A stretch of 64,000 nt of DNA from Deinococcus multiflagellatus (GCF_020166415.1 NZ_JAIQXV010000022.1:13509-77508); one strand, 5' to 3'. Shown: positions 1 to 7,990, numbered from the stretch's first letter. Notes: generated by a model from the sequence alone, not told the origin. Made by a program: numbers and translations.

Positions 1-1562
1 GTTTTGTTGGCGAAGTTGGCGAACACATCCGCCACACGGGGCAGATCCTCGGCCACGAGGCCAAAGGCGGTCATGGCCGAGACCGCCATGTTCGCCCCTT
101 CCCCCGCCGTCACGCCTGCGGCCCCGGCGAGGTTCAGCGCCCCGGCGAGCCCGCCACCGATCACCTGCTGGGCGCTCAGACCCGCCTTGTTCAGCTCCAG
201 CATGGCGAGCGCCGCTTCTTTCGGCCCCACCCCCAGGTCGGTGCCCAGGTTCATGGCGGCGTCTTTCAGCTGCGCCAGCTGCTCGGCGGTCGGCTGGGTG
301 AGCGCCTTGATATTGACGAGCTGTTCCTCGAACGCTGCGCCGCTGTTCACCGCCGCAGTGAAGGCCGTGGCCAGCACGGTGATGGCTGCTGCCGTGGCGC
401 CCGCCACGAACGCCAGGGCCTCGGCGCTGATCGCCATCCGGCCCAGCGCGGCGGCGCCGTTGCTGGCCCCAGTGGTCAGGCCCGCGAAGGCCCCGGCGCT
501 GCCCCCCACGGTCTGCGCCAGCTTGGGCCCGGTCAGCCCCTGCAGGGCCGAGTTCACATTGGCCCCAGCCGCCTTGCCCAGATCCGCCGCGGCCTTGGCC
601 ACCTGGGCCTGCCCGGACTTCATGCCCAGCGCGAGGCCCTCAGCGACGTTCAGGCCGAACAGCTGGGCAAGGCGGCTGGGGCTGCGGATCTGCAGGCGGG
701 TTTTGAGGGCGGAGATGACCTCGTCCCCGAGGTCCTGGGCGCCGCGGCCCACCTTGGGTTTGCCCGCGCCCATGCCGGTAAACAGTCCAGTGTTGATGGC
801 ACCACCCAACCCAGCCGCGAGCACGCCCAGGGGGCCACGGATGCGGGCAATGCCGTCCAGAATGGCAATGCCCGCGTTGTAGGCAAAGCCGCCCTTGGTG
901 GCCTCGCCCATCGCCCCGTCGACGACCCGCTGCGCCTGCGTGGCCAGCTGGACGGCCTTGAGCACCGCGTCCCCGCTGGTGCCGCCAGCCGCGGCCAGTT
1001 TCAGCAGCTCGTCGCGGAGCTTGGCCGCACTTTTGGCGGCCTGCTCATCGGTCAGGACCTGAAGCCGCCACAGATTGTTCACGGTGCCCAGGGTCTGGGC
1101 GTAGGCCTTCATCTGCCCCTCGGCGGTCTGCAGGCCTTTGGGCTGTCCCACCGTGTTCATGGCCGCCTGCACGCCCGCGCTGGTCGTCACCAGGCCCGTC
1201 ATGACGTTGCTGAGGCGTGCGGCGGCCCGGCTGCCCTTGTCCAGCCCCGGGGCCATCAGTTCGGCCTGGGCGGTGAGGCGGGCGAGGCGCGTTTCCAGCA
1301 CGCGCAGCTGGTCGCCGGTGGCGTTGTCGCCCAGGCGCTTGAGCTCCTGCTGCACCACCCGCAGGCGGTTGCTCAGGCGGTCGAGCTGACTGTCCTGGGC
1401 GCGGCGCTCAGGGCGGCTGCCCGGCTTGGGGAGCGGCGGCAGGCTGAATTTGATGGGGACTTCACGCTCGCGGAACAGCCGCGCGAACCGTTGCTCCATC
1501 TCCTCGATTGCTCGGATGGGCTGGGTGTTGTCCAGCAGCATCGTGTCGCGCAGTTCGGCCAC
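1..1562 (-). CDS. Phage tail tape measure protein (N-terminal part, runs off left edge)
   Basis: At least 520 codons are open from a GTG at 1562 to the window edge; the C-terminus lies outside. An AAGGAG Shine-Dalgarno sits about 7 nt before the GTG. The part seen starts with a charged helical stretch, continues as long Ala/Gly/Leu-rich helical sequence, and reaches a block with EEQLVNIKALTQPT, LGVGPKEAALAMLELNKAG and TAFGLVAEDLPRVADVF. That block matches the TP901-type tape measure core (family knowledge). The protein sets tail length and is the last structural gene seen in this leftward late operon. Its start follows two strong hairpins and a group of non-structural genes that separate it from the other tail genes. 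The strand is certain; the reverse-strand frames here are composition shadows. Confidence 0.9.
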   Translation of the reverse strand, partial: MAELRDTMLLDNTQPIRAIEEMEQRFARLFREREVPIKFSLPPLPKPGSRPERRAQDSQLDRLSNRLRVVQQELKRLGDNATGDQLRVLETRLARLTAQAELMAPGLDKGSRAAARLSNVMTGLVTTSAGVQAAMNTVGQPKGLQTAEGQMKAYAQTLGTVNNLWRLQVLTDEQAAKSAAKLRDELLKLAAAGGTSGDAVLKAVQLATQAQRVVDGAMGEATKGGFAYNAGIAILDGIARIRGPLGVLAAGLGGAINTGLFTGMGAGKPKVGRGAQDLGDEVISALKTRLQIRSPSRLAQLFGLNVAEGLALGMKSGQAQVAKAAADLGKAAGANVNSALQGLTGPKLAQTVGGSAGAFAGLTTGASNGAAALGRMAISAEALAFVAGATAAAITVLATAFTAAVNSGAAFEEQLVNIKALTQPTAEQLAQLKDAAMNLGTDLGVGPKEAALAMLELNKAGLSAQQVIGGGLAGALNLAGAAGVTAGEGANMAVSAMTAFGLVAEDLPRVADVFANFANK

Positions 1563-1588
1563 GGGGGATTGCTCCTTTTCAAATGACG

Positions 1589-1615
1589 TATGGCGCCGCG
1601 TAAAGCGGCGCCATA
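1589..1615 (-). terminator. Strong GC hairpin upstream of the tape measure gene
   Basis: An 11-bp perfect stem TATGGCGCCGC/GCGGCGCCATA around a 5-nt loop, lying 27 nt before the tape measure start. No long T run follows in the leftward direction, so it could be a terminator for the cargo genes upstream or a translational or processing hairpin. A smaller repeat (CCAGTT AA AACTGG) lies at 1631-1644. Confidence 0.5.
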
Positions 1616-1724
1616 GCCATGGGCTGACTACCAGTTAAAACTGGGCATGAGGTCCCAGGTGTCCGGCAGGACGAAGGCGAGGGATGAAGCAGGAGGACTT
1701 CCAGATGATCGAGACGCTGTCGGA

Positions 1725-1750
1725 ACACGGACACCGCGCGGTGTCCGTGT
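1725..1750. terminator. 26-bp perfect palindrome behind the cargo gene at 1761
   Basis: ACACGGACACCGC followed directly by its reverse complement, beginning 10 nt past the stop of the leftward PH-like gene. It probably ends the transcript of the cargo genes so that they are uncoupled from the tape measure gene. No run of T follows on either side, so a rho-independent mechanism is not proven. Confidence 0.45.
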
Positions 1751-1760
1751 GTCATGCGTT

Positions 1761-2060
1761 TCACAGGCTGCTTGGCGGCAATTTTCTCTTCAATGAATTG
1801 GCTATGGCGCGCGCTTCAGGCGACCTCGGAAGCGAGATGTAGTCCACATTCTCCATCTGCTCCGTGACTGCAGGACCTGCTGAACGATCACTGCCTTCCG
1901 ACGAACCCGGGACTATGATCTGAATTCTGCCGATGAGTGCACTGGCGCTGACCTTGATGCTTGTAATGGCGCCGAACAGATAGCTTTTCATTTTCCGCCT
2001 GAACATCGTTTGCGACGCCGGACCACCTCTGACAAGTAATTTATGCTGATCTGCTTCCAC
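1761..2060 (-). CDS. Small protein with a bacterial PH-like (DUF4429/SHOCT-type) domain
   Basis: About 99 residues from a GTG at 2060 that has GGAGGG just upstream; a TTG at 2108 is an alternative start. The pattern of a basic patch, then FGAITSIKVSASALIGRIQI, VPGSSE, and a C-terminal DYISLPRSPEARAIANSLKR helix resembles short bacterial PH-like domains, in which a strand-rich core (I..I.V....L.G.I.) is followed by a helix. Such domains are often fused to or near stress or signalling genes. It is not a tail protein and sits with a secreted DUF1036 protein inside the tail operon, so it is read as cargo (moron) of the prophage. Function unknown; the domain call is by eye. Confidence 0.6.
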   Translation of the reverse strand: MEADQHKLLVRGGPASQTMFRRKMKSYLFGAITSIKVSASALIGRIQIIVPGSSEGSDRSAGPAVTEQMENVDYISLPRSPEARAIANSLKRKLPPSSL

Positions 2061-2135
2061 GAGCCCTCCACGTTTTGAGTGAAGGCGACTACTCAACGCC
2101 ACACCCAATGCCGCGCTTAGCAGACAAATGTATCC

Positions 2136-3101
2136 CTAATTGAGCTTTTTTATATTTAACATTCTGCCATCACGTACTTTAGAAGTGCAGAGGAAATTAG
2201 TAGCACCAAAGGTTTGCCCGACGATCTGCCAATTTGAAGGTATTGGAAGACCGAGATCACACACGGCAACAACAGTGTTCATTGGAGCATCGCTTAAATC
2301 AATGATTTTGTATTGAAGTGAGCCAGGTTGTGAACATTGAAAAGGGTTTTCACCATGCCGGACAACGACCCAACCTGAAGGAGGTGCTTGGGTGGCACAC
2401 ATGAAGTTCTCTCGAGGCGTCCAAGTAGATGTGGAAGGAGAAGTGGGCACAGGTGTTGGAGCTGGGGTAGGCACAGGTGTTGGAGCTGGAATAGGCATGG
2501 GTTTTGGAGCTGGAATAGGCATGGGTGCAGCTTTGGGCTCAGTACCTCCGGTGAAGGCGACCCATTCCTGTATCCGCTGTTGAGTAATTGGTCCACTAGA
2601 GATAGGTGGCAAAGTGAACGTGACTCGAGTGTAAGATGGATTCTCCACCCGTATAAATACGACCTTTTGGTTCTCTGGGCAGTCCACTATCCAGTTGAAA
2701 CGGAAGGCATCTTTAGGGTGAATACAGAAATTCCATCTTGAATCGGCTCCACTCCACGTATTACCTTTCGGGTTATCTGCATAATAATAGAAGGGCATGC
2801 CTGGTTTCATGGGCCGGTCATATATTGTTCTGCATGCACCTGCATCAATCTTATACCATCCCACAGAGTCGTACCCAGGACTATTCCATACCACCCTCGC
2901 TATGGACATAGAGCTATTAGAATCATTACACGCTCTTAGCTGGGCGTAGGCATTGGAACCAAAAATGCATAATGCTATAGATATGAATCGATAATTCAAC
3001 AAACCTCTAAAATATTTCCAAAAAGAGCGTGGTGGGCAAATATGATGAATACCGACGACGAATCGAAAGTATCTGCCATAAGGACCGTCCAACTTTATCA
3101 T
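2136..3101 (-). CDS. Exported DUF1036-domain protein with Pro-Ala repeat linker
   Basis: 321 residues; the ATG is fixed by AAAGGAGGGG 5 nt upstream. After a 35-residue basic N-terminus comes a hydrophobic segment (FISIALCIF) ending in SNAYAQ, a plausible signal peptide or anchor, unusually far from the start. Residues about 55-165 hold the DUF1036 pattern (RACNDSNSSMSIARVVW, GWYKIDAGACRTIY). A low-complexity linker of PIPAPKPMPIPAPTPVP type follows, then a Cys-containing C-terminal domain (CATQAPPSGWVVVRHGENPF). DUF1036 proteins are small secreted proteins of unknown role. The gene is clearly richer in A/T than the tail genes around it, a sign of recent transfer. A lysogenic-conversion role is inference. 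Confidence 0.75.
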   Translation of the reverse strand: MIKLDGPYGRYFRFVVGIHHICPPRSFWKYFRGLLNYRFISIALCIFGSNAYAQLRACNDSNSSMSIARVVWNSPGYDSVGWYKIDAGACRTIYDRPMKPGMPFYYYADNPKGNTWSGADSRWNFCIHPKDAFRFNWIVDCPENQKVVFIRVENPSYTRVTFTLPPISSGPITQQRIQEWVAFTGGTEPKAAPMPIPAPKPMPIPAPTPVPTPAPTPVPTSPSTSTWTPRENFMCATQAPPSGWVVVRHGENPFQCSQPGSLQYKIIDLSDAPMNTVVAVCDLGLPIPSNWQIVGQTFGATNFLCTSKVRDGRMLNIKKLN

Positions 3102-3191
3102 TACAACCCCTCCTTTTAATAGCGGCGTGTATATTTATAGCAACAAACTAACATCCCTTGGGCGACTATTCAGCGCAGCATTGATGAACAG

Positions 3192-3353
3192 TTACGAGCG
3201 ATATTCCCGAAGCACCTGTTCTTCAACTTGGAGTCTGGTTTCAACTGATTTACCCAACTCGCCAAACATCTTTGAACGATGGTTTACAAGAATGAAGGAC
3301 AAAGTCCTGAACACGTTGGCAAATCTCTCTTCTGGCTCAACAATTTCAATCAA
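3192..3353 (-). CDS. Small hypothetical protein coupled to the gene at 3350
   Basis: 53 codons from a TTG start at 3353 that overlaps the end of the upstream gene and is preceded by GAGAAGG. The product (VEPEERFANVFRTLSFILVN, then a charged helix ending in LREYRS) looks protein-like and the base composition matches the AT-richer genes beside it. The reading frame is -1 relative to the upstream gene, but there is no slippery heptamer, so coupling is likelier than frameshifting. It could also be the broken end of a longer protein. Confidence 0.35.
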   Translation of the reverse strand: MIEIVEPEERFANVFRTLSFILVNHRSKMFGELGKSVETRLQVEEQVLREYRS

Positions 3354-3802
3354 TGACTTACCTTCTCAATCTCTTTAACTTGATCCGCTATGGTAGATTC
3401 ATAATTATATAAGGCAGACTTTATATAAATAACGTAGAATTTCTTGATGAACCCACATTCCTGAAAAGTAACGTCAATCAGTTCACAAAACCCAAAAGCG
3501 TCAATCTTGCCTATGCTGTTGTTGGAGAGGCCAACATGCATAAGGAGTAGACGGGCTGACGTGAGGATCGCTGCTTCGCCCAGATTGGTGTGTGCCTCAA
3601 AGCGAATCTGCTTACCTGGCAACAGACCCGCGTCAGTGTTCTTGCCTAAGCCGCCAGGCAAGGCGCTTCTCGACTTGTAGCCAAGGGAGACGTCATGGCG
3701 GCCTTCGGGCATGCTGCTATCAAACCACGATTCTTCTGACTTATTGACACCTGTGCAGATCCGTGATTTTGAAATCTGGATCAGGAGTAGATGGATGACC
3801 AC
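3350..3802 (-). CDS. Hypothetical protein in the cargo block
   Basis: 150 codons from a GTG at 3802 with no good ribosome-binding site; an in-frame ATG (protein from MPEGRHDV) is the other option. The C-terminal two thirds are typical of a folded protein (FEAHTNLGEAAILTSARLLL, then FGFCELIDVTFQECGFIKKF). I recognise no family. The codon use and base composition change from the GC-rich tail genes upstream to this block, so it marks the edge of an insertion into the tail operon. Confidence 0.45.
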   Translation of the reverse strand: MVIHLLLIQISKSRICTGVNKSEESWFDSSMPEGRHDVSLGYKSRSALPGGLGKNTDAGLLPGKQIRFEAHTNLGEAAILTSARLLLMHVGLSNNSIGKIDAFGFCELIDVTFQECGFIKKFYVIYIKSALYNYESTIADQVKEIEKVSH

Positions 3803-3871
3803 AGTTACCGCGACTCCTGCTCACCTACGTATCGAGCCAAGCCCCCAGAGCGTGACCAATCTAAGCAGGCA

Positions 3872-4348
3872 TCAATATTTCCACAATTCTTGCAGCAGTT
3901 GCCGGATGCGCGCGTGGGTGCGGTGCCGCGCTGCGAACAGGGCGGGGCCGATGAAGGGTCCGGGCAGCAGGTAGGCCCGGCCACTGCGCCCGAAACGCAG
4001 GAGCCCGCCGGGCGGCAGGGCCTCCAGGTAGCTGGCCAGCTGCGCCGGGGTCAGGGCGTGGGGGACGGTGCCGTACTCCACGAAGCTGGCGTAATTGGCG
4101 CGGTCGCCCACCTGGATGCCGATGACGCTGCCGCTGGCGTGGCCGCTGGCATAGATGTGCCGCAGCAGGGCCCTGCTGCGGCGGTACTCGCCCGGCGCGG
4201 TCTGGTACACGTTCAGCAGGGCGCCCCGCCGGGCGTGCAGCTCCGCCGTGCGGGCGCCCTGCTGGGCGATGGCCCCCAGGTTGCGCTGCAGCGCCTGGGC
4301 CCGTTTCCGGAACACGCTGGCGCTGCCCCGTTTGGTTCTGGCCTTCAT
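3872..4348 (-). CDS. HK97-gp10-like minor tail / tail-completion protein
   Basis: 158 residues from an ATG that overlaps the stop of the upstream frame by ATGA. A basic N-terminus (MKARTKRGSASVFRKRAQ) leads to a helix, then the signature YASFVEYGT and near the C-terminus PGPFIGPALFAARHR. These are the conserved points of HK97 gp10-type proteins (an E/YGT motif and a P-hydrophobic-PAL motif), which act in tail assembly. Position among tail genes agrees. It is the last gene before the cargo block and probably the last of the original set before the tape measure. Confidence 0.75.
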   Translation of the reverse strand: MKARTKRGSASVFRKRAQALQRNLGAIAQQGARTAELHARRGALLNVYQTAPGEYRRSRALLRHIYASGHASGSVIGIQVGDRANYASFVEYGTVPHALTPAQLASYLEALPPGGLLRFGRSGRAYLLPGPFIGPALFAARHRTHARIRQLLQELWKY

Positions 4349-4665
4349 CGCCGCCGCCGCTGGGCGCGCAGGGCCGCCCAGTTCGCGCGGTCCTGGGCCA
4401 GCTGCGCCTCCTGGGAGGTGGGCAGGGGATGGGGGATGCCGGCCAGATCCCGCAGGTGGCGCAGGTACGCTTCGCGCGCCGTGGTGTCGTAGTCGTAGAG
4501 CGGCGGTGGCGGAGACCCCTCGCCGATCCACACGGTCTTCACGCCCAGGTGCTCGTGTTCCGTCATGGCGTGGTAGCGCCGCGCCGCATCTTTGCGGACC
4601 AGGGCGGCCCGCAGGTCGGCGAACGCGGCGGGCGGCAGGTCCAAGACGCCCGTGCCCATCCCCAC
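4345..4665 (-). CDS. Tail assembly chaperone, second (GT-like) frame
   Basis: 106 codons from the first ATG, but protein-like sequence in this frame continues upstream (LDRKLLEEIADLIVG) into the end of the preceding gene, which is in the 0 frame; this one is -1. No good ribosome-binding site precedes the ATG. In many tailed phages the gene between the tail tube and tape measure is expressed as G and a -1 frameshift product GT, and the location here fits. No canonical slippery heptamer is visible in the overlap, so translation from an unusual start cannot be excluded. Confidence 0.6.
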   Translation of the reverse strand: MGMGTGVLDLPPAAFADLRAALVRKDAARRYHAMTEHEHLGVKTVWIGEGSPPPPLYDYDTTAREAYLRHLRDLAGIPHPLPTSQEAQLAQDRANWAALRAQRRRR

Positions 4666-4685
4666 GATGAGGTCGGCAATCTCCT

Positions 4686-5066
4686 CTAGGAGCTTCCGGT
4701 CGAGGGCGGAGGCGGCGTCTCCAGGGTGCTCAACTCGGCCTGCAGGAGACGCTGGTACAGGCTGAGGGGTTTTGCCGCCACCTCGTCAACCCGGTTCAGG
4801 TCGAAGATGGCGCCCAGCAGATCGGCCAGATCCGGACCCAGCACCTGGTCGCGGTCCTCGGCCCGTGGCACGGCCGCCAGCAACACGCGGTCCAGCAGCA
4901 GTTGCAGGTCCTCTTCCTGGCTGGGGCTGTCGCTGGCGCGCTCGCGGAACGCCTTGAGCACCGCCCGCAGGTCGGCGTAGCAGGCACCGAAGGTCTTGTA
5001 GGACCAGGGCTCCAGCGTGATGGTGGCCCCGCTGGTCAGGGTGTAGGGCCGGCTGTAATAGCTCAT
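4686..5066 (-). CDS. Tail assembly chaperone, first (G-like) frame
   Basis: 126 residues; the start is the ATG at 5066 with GGGAG 7 nt upstream, not the longer frame that begins at 5111. The product starts MSYYSRPYTLTSGATITLEPW and is then mostly helical and acidic (SPSQEEDLQLLLDRVLLAA), ending in a Pro/Ser tail where the next frame overlaps. Size, acidity and position directly after the tail tube gene match G-type tail chaperones, which wrap the tape measure protein during assembly. The family assignment is by context more than by sequence. Confidence 0.65.
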   Translation of the reverse strand: MSYYSRPYTLTSGATITLEPWSYKTFGACYADLRAVLKAFRERASDSPSQEEDLQLLLDRVLLAAVPRAEDRDQVLGPDLADLLGAIFDLNRVDEVAAKPLSLYQRLLQAELSTLETPPPPSTGSS

Positions 5067-5138
5067 GGGAAACTCCCGGGCAGTGCGAAAAGGAAGTCCA
5101 GGCCGGGACACAGGGCCCCGGCGCGTTTGGGGAGGGGC

Positions 5139-6008
5139 TCAGTCGTAGTACGCGGCGATCAGCTTGTCGATGATCGCCACTTCCTGGTTCTCGGGCACGT
5201 CCAAGATGTCGTAGCCCCCATTCACCTTCACGGGGCTGAACGCCGCGTCAATGGTCGAGGGAATCACGTACCCCGCCGGGGGGGCGAGCAGGGTGTAGGC
5301 GAACTTCAGCGCGGTTTCGTTCTCGCCGTCGCGGCCCGAGCCGTAGCCGTCGCCGCGCAGCACGACGGCGGGCGCCACGAAGATTTCCAGCGGCTGGCCT
5401 GCAATGGCGCTCACGCTCACATCGATCAGCATGCCGGTGAAGCTGGCGCGGTTGCGCGGAATGACCACCAGACCGCTGGACTCGGGAATGACGCCACGGT
5501 CGGTGAAGGTCACAGTGCCGCTGGTGTTGGTGGTGCCGTCCGTTTTCCAGTTAACAGGTTCGGTGCTGCTGGTGGTGCCGGCCGTGGTCACTTCGTAATA
5601 GTGGCCGTTGGCAGAGGTGGGCACCACGAACTGGCCTGCGGCATAGGCGGTGTTGGCCTGGAACGCCGCGATGGGCGTGGCGCCCGCCGCGACGGCTTTG
5701 CTGCCCGCCCAGAGACCACGAATGATGTGGTTGCGCACCGAGATGGTTTCAAACGTGCCGGTTTCTTCCACACGGGTGGTGACTTCCAGCACGTCGCGCA
5801 GGTTGCCGTACACGGCGCTGCCGATCTTCTTGGTGGTGGGGGTGTAGGTCTCGCTGGGCGCGCGGACGTGCCCCATGTTGATGGCCTGCCGGCCCGCCGT
5901 GGGGTTGAAGAAAGGGCTGGCCGCGTCCGGCACGAACAGGCGGTAGCCCCCGCTCAGGTTGATCATGCGCTTGTCGAGGTTGTCAGTGTTCTGCACTTTG
6001 TCGTACAT
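5139..6008 (-). CDS. Major tail (tube) protein with inserted carbohydrate-binding-like module
   Basis: 289 residues, ATG with TAGGAG upstream. The N-terminal part (NLSGGYRLFVPDAASPFF) and the part from residue 185 on carry the beta-rich tube fold expected here. Residues about 115-170 form an insertion of the type AYAAGQFVVPTSANGHYYEV then TTAGTTSSTEPVNWKTDGTT, a pattern well known in phage structural proteins as a small surface-exposed repeat resembling carbohydrate-binding modules. The gene sits between the tail terminator and the chaperone genes as usual for siphophages. Tail tube role is inferred from context and composition. Confidence 0.75.
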   Translation of the reverse strand: MYDKVQNTDNLDKRMINLSGGYRLFVPDAASPFFNPTAGRQAINMGHVRAPSETYTPTTKKIGSAVYGNLRDVLEVTTRVEETGTFETISVRNHIIRGLWAGSKAVAAGATPIAAFQANTAYAAGQFVVPTSANGHYYEVTTAGTTSSTEPVNWKTDGTTNTSGTVTFTDRGVIPESSGLVVIPRNRASFTGMLIDVSVSAIAGQPLEIFVAPAVVLRGDGYGSGRDGENETALKFAYTLLAPPAGYVIPSTIDAAFSPVKVNGGYDILDVPENQEVAIIDKLIAAYYD

Positions 6009-6432
6009 CGGGAACTCCTATGTCGCGGGTTTCGAAGATGAGGACGATGCGGGTGTGGTCGATCTCCTCCAGCACCTGACAGCTGTTGAGCTTGAACGGG
6101 GTGGGCCGCACCGGCGTGGTGTCGAGCGCCCCGCGCACGCGCCCATCAAGGGCCTGGGCGTGCCCGAGGCTGGGGGCCATGACGTCGATCTGCAGCCGAC
6201 CCAGGTCCTTGGGCCCATCGCGGACCTCCAGTTGGCCGTGGTAGAGCTGCACGTACCCGAGCGGGGCGCGCTGCTCGAAATACACCTGCAGGCCGCTGCG
6301 CCCCTCGGGCAGGGGATCGCCGGCCTCGTCCACTTCCAGCCAGTCGGCGGCGTCCAGCAGCTGCAGGGGCCGGAGAATGGGCACCGACCCGGGCAGGGCC
6401 GCGCGCAGCCGGCTGGCGATCTGGTCCAGCAC
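5983..6432 (-). CDS. Tail terminator / minor tail protein
   Basis: 149 residues. It begins MLDQIASRLRAALPG and has a strand-rich middle (GLQVYFEQRAPLGYVQLYHG) and GRLQIDVMAPSLGHAQALDG, the kind of pattern seen in tail terminator (gpU-like) proteins, which cap the growing tail tube. Its 3' end overlaps the start of the tail tube gene by 26 nt, and the tube gene's ribosome-binding site lies inside it, so the two are translationally linked. The assignment rests mainly on order between connector and tube genes. Confidence 0.6.
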   Translation of the reverse strand: MLDQIASRLRAALPGSVPILRPLQLLDAADWLEVDEAGDPLPEGRSGLQVYFEQRAPLGYVQLYHGQLEVRDGPKDLGRLQIDVMAPSLGHAQALDGRVRGALDTTPVRPTPFKLNSCQVLEEIDHTRIVLIFETRDIGVPDVRQSAEH

Positions 6433-6435
6433 GGC

Positions 6436-6825
6436 TCACCTCCGGAGGATGCACAGGGCGCGGCGCAGGCCGGTGAAATCGCTGGCCTGACTCCAGCTGC
6501 GCACCTCCAGCCGACCGCCATCCCAGGGTTCCCGCAGGAAGGAGCCCTTGGGTGGCCGCTGATCGGCCGGATTCACCGTGAGGAGACGAACGTCGCGGAA
6601 CGGCACCTGCTCCGCCGTGGCAAACGCCTCAGCGGCGGCCACCTCATCCCGGTTGCCCTTGACCGGGTCTTTGACACTGAACGTGCACAGATACGGGGTG
6701 GTCCGTCCGCCCTGGGTGTGCTCGAACGTGCCCCGGTGCCGGAACATCAGCCCCGCATTGGCCTGCACCTCGCCCTGCGCCTCGCGCCGCAGCGCCTGCA
6801 GCTCAGGGTCGTCCCGGAGGGTCAC
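6436..6825 (-). CDS. Phage head-tail joining protein, hypothetical
   Basis: 129 residues. N-terminus MTLRDDPELQALRREAQGEV, then strand-rich sequence with RHRGTFEHTQGGRTTPYLCT and a C-terminus rich in Arg/Trp (REPWDGGRLEVRSWSQASDF). Size and location between capsid and tail tube genes suit a stopper or neck protein. It overlaps the gene upstream by 4 nt (ATGA). No motif gives a firm family. Confidence 0.55.
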   Translation of the reverse strand: MTLRDDPELQALRREAQGEVQANAGLMFRHRGTFEHTQGGRTTPYLCTFSVKDPVKGNRDEVAAAEAFATAEQVPFRDVRLLTVNPADQRPPKGSFLREPWDGGRLEVRSWSQASDFTGLRRALCILRR

Positions 6826-7226
6826 CGCAGCCCCCAGGGGTCAATGACGGGGCTGGGGTTGGCCCGGCGTGGCCCAGGCGCCGCCGCGGGCGGTGCCAGG
6901 CCCGCGAGCCCCTCGGCCACGGCCAGCCAGCCCTGGAAGATGGCGACGCGGCCCAGGATGTCGCGCTCCGTGGTGATGTCCCCCTCGGCGCGGAACTTGT
7001 CCGCCCGGCGGGTCTGGGCCATGATCACGGCGGTCAGCGCCAGGACCTGGACGTGGGCCTGGCGCTGCTCGGGCGTCGCGCTCGCCTGCTCAGCGGCCAT
7101 CGCCTCCCACAGCGCCACACGCTGCGCGTAGTCGGTCGGCGTCAGGGCGAAATCCTCGGCGACCAGGCCGTACCGCCCTTCCAGGCGCGCCGCCGCCGAG
7201 AGGGCGGGGGGCTGCGGCGCGGTCAT
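6822..7226 (-). CDS. Head-tail connector-like helical protein
   Basis: 134 residues, largely alpha-helical (LTPTDYAQRVALWEAMAAEQ, RAEGDITTERDILGRVAIFQ), ending in a disordered Pro/Ala/Arg tail. Adaptor (gp6-like) proteins that bind the portal are small and all-helical, and this gene has the matching place after the capsid genes. It overlaps the following connector gene, and its start touches the stop of the upstream gene (nt 7226 shared). Function is inferred from order. Confidence 0.55.
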   Translation of the reverse strand: MTAPQPPALSAAARLEGRYGLVAEDFALTPTDYAQRVALWEAMAAEQASATPEQRQAHVQVLALTAVIMAQTRRADKFRAEGDITTERDILGRVAIFQGWLAVAEGLAGLAPPAAAPGPRRANPSPVIDPWGLR

Positions 7227-7918
7227 TACGCCCCGTCAGCGCCGGCGAAATGCGCCGCGACCTTTTCCACCATTTTGGCCGCGTCCTCGTCGGTGACGCC
7301 TTCGATGGCGGTGAGCTGCGCCGCGCTGCGGCCACGCAGGCTCTCCCAGGTGGTCAGCCCGATCCTGGCCAGCGCCCCCCGGCGCGCGAAGTTAACGGGC
7401 AGCTCGGTGCCTTCGGCCGGCGCGAACACCGTCTCGAAGGTGGTGAGGCGGGCCTGCGCGACCTGGAGATCCTGCTCCGCCTTCTCGGCCCGGGTGGTGA
7501 GGGCCGAGACCTGCCCCTCGGCCTGCTCGGCGCGGCGGACCAGGTCAGCGCTGGCCTGCTGTGCCTGGGCCTGCCGCTTGTGCAGAAACGCCACCGCATC
7601 CTCCACCGAGGACACGCCCCCATTCGGGTCCAGGGCCGCGTACAGGGGGCTGAGGTCCGGGGGGGCGACCTGGGCCAGCTGGGCCTCCAGTTCCGCCACC
7701 CGGGCCTGCGCCTGATCACGCTGCTGCTCGGCGGTGTGCGCCTGGGGGTTCTCGCGGGCCTTAAGTTCGTCGCGGGTGGCCAGATAGCCGCCTTGGCGGT
7801 ACGCAGTCAGCATTTCGTCACTCACTTCCACGGTCTCCGGTGGGAAGACAGTGCCGGGGTTGTACCACTGCTGGCCGTGGTACAGGCGCTTATCCACGAT
7901 GAGCTCTTGTTTCTTCAT
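7226..7918 (-). CDS. Coiled-coil capsid-region protein with C-terminal helix-hairpin-helix-like motif
   Basis: 230 residues; the ATG at 7918 has AGGAG 7 nt upstream. Residues about 1-60 form a small basic domain (KKQELIVDKRLYHGQQWYNP), 75-165 a long Ala/Gln/Glu coiled coil, and the last 60 residues read ARRGALARIGLTTWESLRGR then LTAIEGVTDEDAAKMVEKVA. The last is a helix-hairpin-helix-like pattern (a G-hydrophobic turn followed by A..hh), usual in DNA-binding proteins. It lies between major capsid and connector genes. Whether it binds the packaged DNA, the vertex or something else is unknown. Confidence 0.55.
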   Translation of the reverse strand: MKKQELIVDKRLYHGQQWYNPGTVFPPETVEVSDEMLTAYRQGGYLATRDELKARENPQAHTAEQQRDQAQARVAELEAQLAQVAPPDLSPLYAALDPNGGVSSVEDAVAFLHKRQAQAQQASADLVRRAEQAEGQVSALTTRAEKAEQDLQVAQARLTTFETVFAPAEGTELPVNFARRGALARIGLTTWESLRGRSAAQLTAIEGVTDEDAAKMVEKVAAHFAGADGA

Positions 7919-7990
7919 GGGGTGCTCCTGGATGGGGGCTGCCTGGAACAAAGTTGCAGGCGGCCCCCAATGTGAAGTGGGCGAGGGAGG

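Noticed and set aside
1579..1764. 61-codon minus-strand frame before the tape measure
   Set aside because: Runs through two strong hairpins and has no ribosome-binding site; product is not protein-like.
3127..3378. 83-codon plus-strand frame
   Set aside because: Ser/Arg-rich, no start signal, opposite the small minus-strand genes.
4902..6041. 379-codon plus-strand frame opposite the tail tube gene
   Set aside because: Antisense to a gene with good ribosome-binding site and a recognisable structural protein; composition (His/Gly/Ala/Arg-rich) is typical of reverse frames in GC-rich DNA.
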